Source of the DNA: a bacterium
Lineage (GTDB): Bacteria; SZUA-182; SZUA-191; JAJRXT01
Direction of reading: 5' to 3'
Assembly: GCA_024277675.1 (NCBI GenBank)
Contig: JAJRUS010000018.1
Span: forward strand, 1-50,802
DNA length: 50,802 nucleotides
The notes beneath the pieces are model-generated. The model was given only the letters and a program-made list of their open reading frames with translations, was not told where the DNA came from and made no database searches. The first letter of the stretch is position 1. Every line of letters begins with the position of its first letter. The position numbers were made by a program, and so were the translations under genes. Positions 32,925-43,016 of the stretch are shown here, one piece after another.

Positions 32925-33947
32925 GTGGCTGAAAAAGACAAAGATAAAAAGGAAAAAGCGGTTTCGCTGGCCATGGAGCAGATTGAACGCGCCTTTGGCG
33001 CCGGTTCAATTATGAAATTGGGAGCCGGGGCTGCATTAAAGAATATAGATGCCATTTCCACCACCTCGCTGGCCCTGGATCGGGCATTGGGTATCGGTGG
33101 AATTCCCCGGGGCAGAGTAACTGAAATTTATGGCCCGGAAGCCGGCGGTAAAACCACCCTGGCGCTGCATATTACGGCTGAAGCCCAGAAAAATGGAGGA
33201 GTAGTGGGTTTTATCGACGCCGAGCATGCCTTAGACGCCGCTTATGCCCGAAAGCTGGGGGTAAATATTGATGAGTTGCTGGTTTCCCAACCGGATACCG
33301 GCGAGCAGGCGCTGGAGATTGCGGAAATGCTGGTACGCAGCGGGGCCATAGATGCAGTAGTCATAGATTCAGTTGCCGCCCTGGTGCCCAAATCCGAAAT
33401 TGAAGGCGATATGGGAGATGCCCAGATGGGATCGCAAGCCCGGCTGATGTCACAGGCGCTGCGCAAACTGACCGGGGTAGTGAGTAAATCCAATACCTGC
33501 CTCATTTTCATTAACCAGATCCGGCACAAAATAGGGGGGGTGATGTTCGGCAATCCGGAGGTAACTACCGGCGGGCGGGCGCTTAAATTTTATGCCTCAG
33601 TAAGACTGGATATCCGCAGGTTGGCGGCCATCAAGCATGGCCAGGATATTATGGGCAACCGGGTGCGGGTTAAGGTAGCCAAGAACAAAGTGGCCCCGCC
33701 TTTCAAGGAAGCCGAATTCGACATTATGTATGGTTGGGGAATATCAAAAGAGGCTGATCTGCTCGATTTGGCTACCGATTACGGTCTTATAGAGAAAAGC
33801 GGCACCTGGTTTTCCTATGACGGCCAACGCCTGGGTCAGGGCCGGGAGAACGTCAAAATACACTTAAAACAAAACCCTCAACTATTCGATAAAATATATA
33901 AACAGGTGAGCGAGAAGATAGCGGCTGAAAAAGAATCGGACAACTAA
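32925..33947 (+). CDS. recA: Recombinase A (GTG start after gaggagg; ORF opens at 32907)
   Basis: [48 protein letters not shown]. Confidence 0.98.
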   Translation: MAEKDKDKKEKAVSLAMEQIERAFGAGSIMKLGAGAALKNIDAISTTSLALDRALGIGGIPRGRVTEIYGPEAGGKTTLALHITAEAQKNGGVVGFIDAEHALDAAYARKLGVNIDELLVSQPDTGEQALEIAEMLVRSGAIDAVVIDSVAALVPKSEIEGDMGDAQMGSQARLMSQALRKLTGVVSKSNTCLIFINQIRHKIGGVMFGNPEVTTGGRALKFYASVRLDIRRLAAIKHGQDIMGNRVRVKVAKNKVAPPFKEAEFDIMYGWGISKEADLLDLATDYGLIEKSGTWFSYDGQRLGQGRENVKIHLKQNPQLFDKIYKQVSEKIAAEKESDN

Positions 33948-33997
33948 GTCAAACTTAAGGATAGGCTGGGTGAAACTGCTCCCAGAGCTTAAAACAT

Positions 33998-34819
33998 ATG
34001 CTGGAAAACACCCAAAAGCTAAAAATCGGATTGCTGGGCTGCGGCACCATAAACAGCTTCATTGCAAAGCGGCTAGATAGCTGGCCGGAGGTAGAACTGG
34101 CAGCCATAGCCGACTGTGATTTAAGTAAAGCCGCCGAACTGGCGGAATCCAGCAGTAGTACCCCTCAAATCCTCTCCACTGAAGAGTTAATACATCAGGT
34201 GGATTTGGTGGTGGAGGCCGCCGTCAAGGATGTGGTGCCCGCATTAATAGACGCAGTAATAAAACAGGGCAAGTCGGCGCTGATCATGAGCCTGGGGGGG
34301 ATACTCAATTTAAGTGAATCACAATGGCAGGCGTTAACGGCTTATAAAGGGCGCATTTATTTGCCCTCAGGCGCAATTGCCGGTATAGATGCCATAAAAG
34401 CCGCTAAACACGGCACGCTTTCTTCAGTCACCATTACCAGCCGTAAGCCGCCGGCAGGACTACAGGGCGCCCCATATTTAGTTGAGCATAATCTGGATAT
34501 TGGCTCTATCACCGAGCCAATGGTAGTCTTTAAGGGAGCCGCCTGTGAAGCAGTAGCCGGTTTTCCCAAAAATGTAAATGTAGCCGCCGCACTTAGCCTG
34601 GCCGGTTTAGGCCCGCATAAAACAAAAGTGAGGATCATTGCTGACCCCCACATAAAAACCAACACCCATGAGATTGAGGCCAGCGGCGACTTTGGTCGGA
34701 TCATCACCCGCACCGAAAACCTGCCCTCGCCAGACAACCCCAAGACCAGTTACCTGGCCGCCCTCTCAGCCCTGGCCACCCTGGATAGAATTATCAACCC
34801 CATCCAGTTGGGAAGCTGA
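33998..34819 (+). CDS. L-aspartate dehydrogenase (NadX-like)
   Basis: KIGLLGCGTINSFIA, YLPSGAIAGIDAIKAA, FPKNVNVAAALSLAG. Confidence 0.85.
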   Translation: MLENTQKLKIGLLGCGTINSFIAKRLDSWPEVELAAIADCDLSKAAELAESSSSTPQILSTEELIHQVDLVVEAAVKDVVPALIDAVIKQGKSALIMSLGGILNLSESQWQALTAYKGRIYLPSGAIAGIDAIKAAKHGTLSSVTITSRKPPAGLQGAPYLVEHNLDIGSITEPMVVFKGAACEAVAGFPKNVNVAAALSLAGLGPHKTKVRIIADPHIKTNTHEIEASGDFGRIITRTENLPSPDNPKTSYLAALSALATLDRIINPIQLGS

Positions 34820-35144
34820 CCTGGTTTAACTATAAAACAAGCTTGAAACAGCTTTCCTTTATCGGCGCCAAAATTATTCTTCAAGACATAGCCATACCTT
34901 AAGCAAAACTACATCGGGTTGAAGGATAAAACACCAAAAAAAATATTATAGCAGTTATGTATATATCGTGTTATATTAATTTATGTTATTTGTTAATATA
35001 TTAAATCAGCTCGGCATATACCGAGATTAAAATATAAATCCGCCATGAACTTACCAATGTTTTCACCGAAAAATTGATTGACGGAAGACAGTCTGTCTGC
35101 TAAGCTAAGCTAATTAATAAATCAATTTAGGGTATCTTGAAAAA

Positions 35145-35176
35145 GGGGAACCTGTTCCCTTGGGGAATCTATCCCC
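35145..35176. repeat. Two adjacent hairpins in the nrdR leader
   Basis: GGGAAC-CT-GTTCCC (35146-35159) then GGGGA-ATCTA-TCCCC (35162-35176). Confidence 0.6.
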
Positions 35177-35207
35177 TGTTTATATAATACCATCAACCGG
35201 AGATGAT

Positions 35208-35681
35208 ATGCGCTGCCCCTTTTGTGATCATGATCATGATAAAGTTCTGGATTCCCGCGAGCGTAAGGATGGTTCCATTGTCCGCCGCCGCCGACAGTGC
35301 CTGTCTTGTATGAAACGTTTTACTACTTATGAGCGCATAGAAGACATTCCGGCCATGGTTATAAAGAAGGATAATAGCCGCGTACCATTCGACAGACACA
35401 AAATTTTAGACGGATTGCTTAAGGCATGCAGCAAAAGACCGATCAGCACTATTACGCTGGAAGAATTGGTAGATGAAATTGAGCAGGCGGCGTATGAGCG
35501 TCCGGGCCGGGAGATATCAAGTACCGATATAGGCGAACATGTCATCAGGAAACTATATGAGTTGGATGAGGTGGCCTATGTGCGTTTTGCCTCGGTATAC
35601 CGGCAGTTTAAAGATATAAATCAATTTATGGATGAGCTGAAAGAGCTGCTGAATCAAAAACCGGCTGAAATTCAAATCTAA
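35208..35681 (+). CDS. nrdR: Transcriptional repressor NrdR (ORF opens at 35160; start likely MRCPFC at 35208)
   Basis: MRCPFCDHDHDKVLDSRERKDGSIVRRRRQCLSCMKRFTTYER. Confidence 0.96.
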   Translation: MRCPFCDHDHDKVLDSRERKDGSIVRRRRQCLSCMKRFTTYERIEDIPAMVIKKDNSRVPFDRHKILDGLLKACSKRPISTITLEELVDEIEQAAYERPGREISSTDIGEHVIRKLYELDEVAYVRFASVYRQFKDINQFMDELKELLNQKPAEIQI

Positions 35682-35696
35682 AGGGCGGCTTGGAGA

Positions 35697-36728
35697 ATGG
35701 AACAGATGGGCAAGAAATATAGTATAGCCGTAGTTGGAGCTACCGGGGCGGTGGGCCGGGAAATGCTGGCAGTACTGGCCGAACGAAATTTTCCGATAGC
35801 TGACTTGCGGGCGCTGGCCTCTCATCGCTCGGCAGGAGGGCTGGTAGATTTTGGTTCCAGAAGCGTTACCGTTAAAGAATTAGCTCCCGACTCATTTCAG
35901 GGTATCGATATAGCCCTGTTCTCGGCCGGGGCTGCGGTCAGCAAAGAGTTTGCGCCGCTGGCGCAAAGAGCGGGAACCATAGTGGTGGATAACAGCAGCG
36001 CCTTCAGGATGGCATCGGAGGTGCCTTTAGTGGTGCCGGAGGTCAATCCCCAGGCGCTAAAAAACCATAAGGGGATAATTGCCAATCCCAATTGCTCTAC
36101 CATTCAGATGGTGGTAGTCTTAAAACCCCTGCATGATGCGGCCGGGATTAAAAGGGTAGTGGTATCCACCTACCAGTCGGTATCCGGCACCGGCAAGCAT
36201 GCCATGGATGAGTTGTTCGAACAATGTAAGCTTATAGTTTCCCTGCAAGGTGATAAAATTAAACCTGAAGCTTATCCCCATCAAATAGCCTTCAACTGCC
36301 TGCCCCATATAGATGAGTTCCTGGAAAACGGCTACACCAAAGAAGAGCTGAAAATGATTAATGAGACCCGAAAAATCCTGGGCGAGGCTTCATTGCCGAT
36401 AACCGCAACTACGGTGAGGGTGCCGGTGTTTGTCAGTCATTCGTAAGCGGTTAACATTGAAACCGAAAAAAAATTAACCGCCGGGCAAGCTCGCCGAATA
36501 TTAGCCCAGGCTCCCGGGATAGAAGTAGTTGATGATCCAAAAGCCGGCCGCTATCCTCTGGCGCTGGATGCTTCCGGTAAAGATAAAATATTTGTGGGTC
36601 GTATCCGCGAGGATGAATCGGTAGCCTGTGGTTTAAATATGTGGATTGTGGCTGACAACCTGCGTAAAGGCGCCGCCTTAAATGCGGTACAAATTGCCGA
36701 ACTACTGCTGGAACAAGATTTATTGTAA
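35697..36728 (+). CDS. asd: Aspartate-semialdehyde dehydrogenase, interrupted by in-frame TAA at 36444-36446
   Basis: VVGATGAVGREMLAVL, ANPNCSTIQMVV; frame continues RVPVFVSHS*AVNIETEKKLTAGQARRILAQAPGIEVVDDPKAGRYPLALDASGKDKIFVGRIREDESVACGLNMWIVADNLRKGAALNAVQIAELLLEQDLL*. Confidence 0.95.
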
Positions 36729-36735
36729 GTCGCTT

Positions 36736-38166
36736 TTAGCTTAATTTTAAACCCGCCGCCTGCAGAAAATCATCCATCCAGACAAAAATGGTGTTCCGCC
36801 GGACTATATTACGTAACCTGCGCATTCTGCTTCTTCTTTCGGGTAACGGCATATGAATGGCGCGGTACAGCTCTTCGGCCACATGCTCAATATTATACGG
36901 ATTTACCATAATAGCGCCCTTTCTCAGTTGAAATGCGGCGCCGGCGAATTCACTCAAGATAAGTATCCCTTTCTCCGACACACAGGAAGCGCAATATTCC
37001 TTGGCCACCAAATTCATGCCATCCTTTAAGGGAGTGATCAGGGCAATTTCACTGGTGCGATAATAGGCAATCAGCTCCGCCCGCGTGAGACTGCGATATA
37101 TATAATGGATCGGCACCCAGCCCTTAACCGTAAAACGGCCATTTATTCTGCCGACAGTCTCTTCTATATTCTGCTTCATTTTCTGGTATTCGGGAACACT
37201 GGTGCGGCTGGGAACCACAATCTGCACCAAGGAGATTTTCTCGCACAAATCGGGGTACTTTTCTAATAAAGTTTCAAAAGCCCGCAAGCGCCGTGGAATC
37301 CCCTTTGTATAATCCAGTCGGTCTACACCCAGAATAATTTTTCGCTCAGGCAAATTCTCATGTATAAACCAGGCTTCCTTTTCAACTTCCTCTGTTTGTG
37401 CCATATCATGAAACTCTTCAAAATCTATACTGATGGGGAACGCCCCTATACTTATATGCCTGCCTGAATATTCTATAATTATACGTTTTTTAAGGATGTT
37501 TGTCTTTGCTTCAGGCAACAGCCGACGGATACATTGAACAAAATTGCGGCAATCTTTTACCGTCTGAAATCCAACGCTATCATAAACCAACAAGCCCTCA
37601 ATTATTTCTTTGCGCCACGGTAGCCGCATGAATATATCCCAGGGAGGAAAAGGGATATGCAGGAAAAATGCCAATTTATGTCGGGCGCCCAACTCTCTTA
37701 AATATTTACCCACCAGCGTTAAGTGATAGTCTTGAATCCAGATAAAATCTTTCTTTTCTGCGTACTGGCTTATGTTGCGGGCAAATTTAAGGTTAACGGC
37801 CTGGTAACTGCGCCAGGTTGAACGATGAAATTGTGTGTGCCCTAAGTAATCGTGAAATAATGGCCATAATGTCCCATTGCAAAATCCATCGTAATAATCG
37901 GCAACTTCCTGAGAGGTCAGCGAAACCGACTTCATGGTATAATCGAATGAGGCGGCCTCCCTTTCCAGAACATCACATGACAATTTCCCATTGAGATCTC
38001 CATCCCATCCGATCCAAACCCCCTCATGTTTTTTTAAAACCGGTGTTAAAGCAGTTATCAACCCCCCGGCGCCAGGTTTTATGGTTATATTATCATCCTG
38101 GATATCCAATTCTAAAGGAAGCCGGTTGGAAACAATTATAAACTTCCCTTTAAATATTTCAGTCAT
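36736..38166 (-). CDS. otsA: Alpha,alpha-trehalose-phosphate synthase
   Basis: [72 protein letters not shown]. Confidence 0.94.
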   Translation of the reverse strand: MTEIFKGKFIIVSNRLPLELDIQDDNITIKPGAGGLITALTPVLKKHEGVWIGWDGDLNGKLSCDVLEREAASFDYTMKSVSLTSQEVADYYDGFCNGTLWPLFHDYLGHTQFHRSTWRSYQAVNLKFARNISQYAEKKDFIWIQDYHLTLVGKYLRELGARHKLAFFLHIPFPPWDIFMRLPWRKEIIEGLLVYDSVGFQTVKDCRNFVQCIRRLLPEAKTNILKKRIIIEYSGRHISIGAFPISIDFEEFHDMAQTEEVEKEAWFIHENLPERKIILGVDRLDYTKGIPRRLRAFETLLEKYPDLCEKISLVQIVVPSRTSVPEYQKMKQNIEETVGRINGRFTVKGWVPIHYIYRSLTRAELIAYYRTSEIALITPLKDGMNLVAKEYCASCVSEKGILILSEFAGAAFQLRKGAIMVNPYNIEHVAEELYRAIHMPLPERRSRMRRLRNIVRRNTIFVWMDDFLQAAGLKLS

Positions 38167-38198
38167 TTAATCAACCTCCACCCCCTTTTTTAGGCATA

Positions 38199-39422
38199 TT
38201 ATAAATAAACTATTTCCTGAGAATCATACAGGGACAAGAATACCAACAAATAGTCTCTTAAATGACGGGTGAGCAGGAAATTTTGCTTTACATGTTCCCG
38301 GCCGTTTTCACCTAATTTTTTAGCATATTCAGGACTGTTTAAAAGTTGCTTTATGCCGAAAGCTACCCCCTCTATCGAATGGCACAACAACCCGGAATAT
38401 TTATGGGTAATTTGCAGGGGGATGCCCCCCACGGCTGAAGCCACTACCGGACGTGCCTTCCATAAGGCCTCGCTGACTGTCAAACCGAAACCCTCTTTGA
38501 TAGATTTCTGGACTATGATGGTGGATGCCCGTTGCAGGGCATTTATCTCCAAGTCGCTGCCTGGCGGTATGGATAAAATATAAATATCGGAATGCCCATC
38601 CGCCGCCCGCCGCACCTCCTCCAGCACCTGAGCAGCCTCCGGGTCATCGGTGGCAGTTCCTCCGGCCAGTACGAGCTGGCAATCGTTATATTTCCTGACT
38701 TTCAGGAAAGCCTCGATTACTCCGACCGGATCTTTCAAATAATCAAAGCGGGAAATCTGGGTTATTATGGGTTTATCCCGGGTAATTCCATATTTCTCTA
38801 ATACTGACTCTATATACCCCTGGGGTAATTCCTTATTTTTATCACTCAGTGGATCAATAGATGGGGTTATAAGAAACTGCCTGACAGGAAGTTTTTGTGA
38901 AAAAGCGGGAGCTGAAAAAACACACGCATCATAGTCAAAAATGAATTTCTTTAAAAAATTCCATACCTGGGGTCTGGGGCGCGAAACGTCAATGTGACAG
39001 CGCCAAATCCATTTTTGCTCCGGTTCAAGCTTTTTTTTGTGTATCAAGGCAATCGGCTGGGGGTCATGGACAAAAACTATATCCCCGTAAGTATCTATTT
39101 CATCGATATTCTGCTGACTGGTTTCCATAAAAGCATCAAACATCTTTGGCGTAATCTTTTCCGATTGACCATGCAACGCATTGTGAAATTTTTTGGTAAC
39201 TTGAAAGAAAGTTTCGCCCCCCTTAATCAGGTCCCAGCGTGCATCCACCTCCAACTCTTTTAACAGCGGCAACATCCGATGAAGTATTTCAGCCACCCCG
39301 CCGCCTACGGCAGTAGAATTTATATTTTGAATAACCTTCCCCTCCAGCCTTTCTGCCAACAGCTTAAGCTCATCAATTACACTCTGGCCTACAATCAGGG
39401 CATACTCTTCCAGTTTAGACAT
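38199..39422 (-). CDS. GT4 glycosyltransferase resembling trehalose synthase TreT
   Basis: NINSTAVGGGVAEILHRMLPLLKELEVDARWDLI, QISRFDYLKDPVGVIEAF, KSIKEGFGLTVSEALWKARPVVAS. Confidence 0.85.
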   Translation of the reverse strand: MSKLEEYALIVGQSVIDELKLLAERLEGKVIQNINSTAVGGGVAEILHRMLPLLKELEVDARWDLIKGGETFFQVTKKFHNALHGQSEKITPKMFDAFMETSQQNIDEIDTYGDIVFVHDPQPIALIHKKKLEPEQKWIWRCHIDVSRPRPQVWNFLKKFIFDYDACVFSAPAFSQKLPVRQFLITPSIDPLSDKNKELPQGYIESVLEKYGITRDKPIITQISRFDYLKDPVGVIEAFLKVRKYNDCQLVLAGGTATDDPEAAQVLEEVRRAADGHSDIYILSIPPGSDLEINALQRASTIIVQKSIKEGFGLTVSEALWKARPVVASAVGGIPLQITHKYSGLLCHSIEGVAFGIKQLLNSPEYAKKLGENGREHVKQNFLLTRHLRDYLLVFLSLYDSQEIVYL

Positions 39423-40104
39423 GGTTAATCCCGAGTTTAGCGAGCCGTTGATTTATCAATTTCAAAATCTTGGCCCTTAAATCATTCATGGTATAAGTAT
39501 AAGGGTCCAGCCGACTGATTTTATCGGCCAACTTCTTTTCTCCCACCGAAGTCTCCAACCAATAGGAAAAATCATTTATGCCCTTTTCCAACCTCAGCCG
39601 AGCCTCAAAAATATGAAAATATATCGAATCTATAGTAACCAATTCCAGCGCCTGGGCAAATTCTCTCAAATCGGCGGCCACATACGGCGTCGGCATAAAA
39701 AAACTAATCGATTTTATAAAATAAAATTCCTCGCCCGGATTGGCAAATTTCTTCCTGGCCCGCGGATATTTTTTAAGATAGCCATCTATCACCTTAATCA
39801 TGGCCTGTCTCAAGTCTTTGATAGTACAAAATTGGATGATGTCGATGCTGGCCAACATTTCCCCCAAGGTGTCTTCTCCCAGAGCATGGGTAATCCAATG
39901 CGCAAAATCATTGGGCGGTTCAGGTGAAAGAAATTGATGTTGTTGTAAAAAGCGGTGGGTATGATGGTAGATACAGGCATCGGAAACCTTGCGCATAAAA
40001 TTCAGCAGTTCCACCAGGGTGGCAGCCCGCCGGCCAGTCAATTCCGACAGATGCAGTCGACTGTAAAATATAAATGATTCCAAACCCTTATTCAATTTGT
40101 CCAT
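39415..40104 (-). CDS. DUF5752-like helical protein with two internal repeats, in the trehalose operon
   Basis: Overlaps the ends of its neighbours; two related halves (DACIYHHTHRFL..NDFAHWITHALGE and DSIYFHIFEARL..NDFSYWLETSVGE). Confidence 0.65.
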   Translation of the reverse strand: MDKLNKGLESFIFYSRLHLSELTGRRAATLVELLNFMRKVSDACIYHHTHRFLQQHQFLSPEPPNDFAHWITHALGEDTLGEMLASIDIIQFCTIKDLRQAMIKVIDGYLKKYPRARKKFANPGEEFYFIKSISFFMPTPYVAADLREFAQALELVTIDSIYFHIFEARLRLEKGINDFSYWLETSVGEKKLADKISRLDPYTYTMNDLRAKILKLINQRLAKLGINHV

Positions 40105-40892
40105 TATAATTCCATTAGTCTGGCGAGAAATTCCTTTACTTCCGCTACATCTTCAAGAAAATATCTGGCCTGTGACCCGCGAACACCGTCACCTACCAGA
40201 ATGGATATATCCGGGCTATCTTTCAATACGGAAAAAGCATCTTCATCGGTCTGGTCATCGCCTATATATATGGTAATAAGCCGATCTTTAGCACAAAAGT
40301 GATCTCTTAAAGCCAATACCGCCTGCCCCTTATTACAGTCAACCGGCGGTCTTACCTCCAATACTTTTTTGCCCCTGGTTATTTTAACCTGGTTCCGAAT
40401 AACATAAGGCTCACATATCCGGCTAAAAACCTCCTTCACTTCTTGGACCTGTTCCTGCGACACCAATCTGTAATGCAAGCTCAAGCTTAAATTCTTATCT
40501 TCTAAAATTATGCCTTCCAGACGGGCCAATCTTTCTTCCAGGTCCTGGTAGATGCGGTCTAAATATGATCGGGCCTGACTACTCCGGGGATTAAAATAGT
40601 GCATTTTGGGCCCTTGCATTTCCAGGCCATGATTTCCGGCATAATATATCCCGGGCACGCCTATTATAGCCTGAATCTCATCCAGCTTACGACCGCTGAT
40701 TACCCCCACACTGAAGCTGTCCCTGTCATTCAATGCCCGTAAAAGCTGCCGCATATCCTCAGCTAAAACAGCCTGTTCAGGAGTCGCAACCAGGGGAGTC
40801 AAAGTGCCGTCATAGTCCAGCAATAGTAAAATATGTCCAGCTATATTCAACCGCCTTAAGACATCAGCCCAATCTCTAAACAAATATTCCAT
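40104..40892 (-). CDS. otsB: Trehalose-phosphatase
   Basis: LLLLDYDGTLTPL, VISGRKLDEIQ, YAGNHGLEM, YIGDDQTDEDAF. Confidence 0.93.
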   Translation of the reverse strand: MEYLFRDWADVLRRLNIAGHILLLLDYDGTLTPLVATPEQAVLAEDMRQLLRALNDRDSFSVGVISGRKLDEIQAIIGVPGIYYAGNHGLEMQGPKMHYFNPRSSQARSYLDRIYQDLEERLARLEGIILEDKNLSLSLHYRLVSQEQVQEVKEVFSRICEPYVIRNQVKITRGKKVLEVRPPVDCNKGQAVLALRDHFCAKDRLITIYIGDDQTDEDAFSVLKDSPDISILVGDGVRGSQARYFLEDVAEVKEFLARLMEL

Positions 40893-40908
40893 TATCTTCC
40901 AAGGTTAA

Positions 40909-41820
40909 TCATAAGAAACCAGCTTCCTGCCCTGGTTTGGCGCGCTGCCTGAAAGCAGCCCACCAGCCAGGGAAATCAAACCAGATAAAAGGAAACAGCA
41001 ATAAGCCCACCAACGATATCCAAATCTTCGCTCTTCCCAATTCCCGTCTTATCTGGATTGGATATAGTTTACCCTGCCTATACTTTCCATTTACTGAAAT
41101 CCAGTCATCAAGCTTAAATTTTTGATCGGTAACCACCTCAAAGCGGTTATCACCCTCTTCGATAATCAAGGGCTTAGTTGAAACCACCCGGCTGAAGTGA
41201 AGCGCTACCTCCTGATTCTCAAAACGTTCCGGATAATAGCGGAAAACTATATAGCCTACATTATGTTGCCAGAACTGTTTCCAGGTAACATACGGCAGCA
41301 ATAAGATTAAGCTCAACAACGGCACAGCCCAGCCAATTCGCTGTAGCCTGAAAGTAACCGGATTAATTCGAGGTTTATTCACATAAGATAATAGTAGCAC
41401 AAAAAAAGCAGCTACCATAAGGTAATAACCCCATCCCTTATAACTGAATAAATTAAGCTGATAGGTCTTATAGCTTAAGGGATAAAAGAGCAATTGCCCA
41501 AAACCGGCAAACTTGGTTTGGGTCATATCCAGCAATATATGAAAAATACCTCCGCCAAGAATCAGCCCCAGGCAGCGAAAAAAATCAGTACTGAACAAAG
41601 CGATAAAAGCAGCCAGCAGTAACAGCATAAACGGCGTATGAAGAGCCCCAAACTGGTAATATTGGGGTAATGGCAAATGGAATACATCATCCAGCAGAGC
41701 AGGCACTCGTGAGAATACATCCGGTAATATAGTCCCCAACAGCAACACCCTGATATCCTTGCGGGATATGGGGCGATACAGCAGGTAACCACCGCCTAAA
41801 TGAGTAATCCAGTCTGGCAT
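40909..41820 (-). CDS. Integral membrane protein, YdjM-like metal-dependent hydrolase family
   Basis: MPDWITHLGGGYLLYRPISRKD, LGTILPDVF, HTPFMLL, FHILLDMTQT. Confidence 0.6.
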   Translation of the reverse strand: MPDWITHLGGGYLLYRPISRKDIRVLLLGTILPDVFSRVPALLDDVFHLPLPQYYQFGALHTPFMLLLLAAFIALFSTDFFRCLGLILGGGIFHILLDMTQTKFAGFGQLLFYPLSYKTYQLNLFSYKGWGYYLMVAAFFVLLLSYVNKPRINPVTFRLQRIGWAVPLLSLILLLPYVTWKQFWQHNVGYIVFRYYPERFENQEVALHFSRVVSTKPLIIEEGDNRFEVVTDQKFKLDDWISVNGKYRQGKLYPIQIRRELGRAKIWISLVGLLLFPFIWFDFPGWWAAFRQRAKPGQEAGFL

Positions 41821-41833
41821 AATCTTACAATGA

Positions 41834-42397
41834 TTATTTCTTAAGGGAACTATGTTTTTTAATCAAGTTGATTCTCTCTAGTTTATCCCCGGGGCGCAAC
41901 TCCGATAAAACATCTAAGCCTTCGGTAACCTGACCAATCACCGTATGTTTATTATCCAGTTGAGAAACGGTAGTCAGGCAGATATAAAGCTTATTCCCAT
42001 TAGTGTTTTTGACATAGTCCCAAACCAGGCCTACACTTCCCAGCACATGGTTCAAACCATTATTCCGCTCGTCGGCCGGTACTGGATTATCCACCTTTCC
42101 GGGTTCTGCCAATTGGATAGCAAACCCATCCGCATAGCGCTTAAAATGCAGCCGGTTATAATTTCCCTTTTTGGCCTGCTCCAGGAAAAAACTTACCACA
42201 TCAGGTGCATTTTTGGGGAAAAGCTCCACCAGCATTTGTCCCTTAGTGGTTTTCAGCAAAACTTCCGGATTGGCTGTAGGCGGCACATTCTTAGCCAGCC
42301 CCTGCGCCTCGGCCAAGCTACCGCCCACTCTAAAACAGGCTAATATCCCGGACAGCAACATCACATAAATATTTAAAAATACCCAACGCCGCATCAT
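41834..42397 (-). CDS. Exported cyclophilin-type peptidyl-prolyl isomerase
   Basis: TTKGQMLVELFPKNAPDVVSFFLEQAKKGNYNRLHFKRYADGFAIQ. Confidence 0.85.
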   Translation of the reverse strand: MMRRWVFLNIYVMLLSGILACFRVGGSLAEAQGLAKNVPPTANPEVLLKTTKGQMLVELFPKNAPDVVSFFLEQAKKGNYNRLHFKRYADGFAIQLAEPGKVDNPVPADERNNGLNHVLGSVGLVWDYVKNTNGNKLYICLTTVSQLDNKHTVIGQVTEGLDVLSELRPGDKLERINLIKKHSSLKK

Positions 42398-42498
42398 TTT
42401 GCCTACTTGACAAGTTAATAATCATATATGCTATAATACTGAAAGTTAACTACTACAATAACAGAACTCCTTGACTTTTACAAGCCCGGATTAAACCA

Positions 42499-42903
42499 AT
42501 GCCACTTGAGACAAATCTACGCAAGAAGGTTCAGATTGATACTACGCCGCTGGTGGATGTGGTATTTATGTTGTTGATTTTCTTCATGGTAACCTCCACC
42601 TTTTTAGAATCATCAGGCATAAAACTGCTATTACCCTCAGCCAAAACATCGGCTCCACAAGCTGTTAAAGAGCTAACCATTATGGTTACCGCCGACAACC
42701 AACTCTATCTCAACGATCAGCCTGTTGAATGGGCAAAGCTGGAGGCTAAACTCAAATCGGCCCTGAAGCTCAGCCCTTCAAAAACCCTTATTATCAAAGC
42801 CGACCGCTCGACACTCCATGGCAAAGTGGTAACCATTATGGACACCGCCAGAATGTGTGGCGTCCAGAAACTGGTAGTCACTACCCAACTCCCGGCTAAC
42901 TAA
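42499..42903 (+). CDS. Biopolymer transport protein ExbD/TolR family
   Basis: IDTTPLVDVVFMLLIFFMVTSTFLESSGIKLLLPSA. Confidence 0.9.
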   Translation: MPLETNLRKKVQIDTTPLVDVVFMLLIFFMVTSTFLESSGIKLLLPSAKTSAPQAVKELTIMVTADNQLYLNDQPVEWAKLEAKLKSALKLSPSKTLIIKADRSTLHGKVVTIMDTARMCGVQKLVVTTQLPAN

Positions 42904-43016
42904 TATTCCCATACCATTTCGCCAGGAGTTGGAAGTGGAACCGAAGAAAAAACAGGGTCAGCCCGTCAATGGGCTGTTCCCAAAAAACATATTGACATAA
43001 CTGTTGGCGGGGGTTT

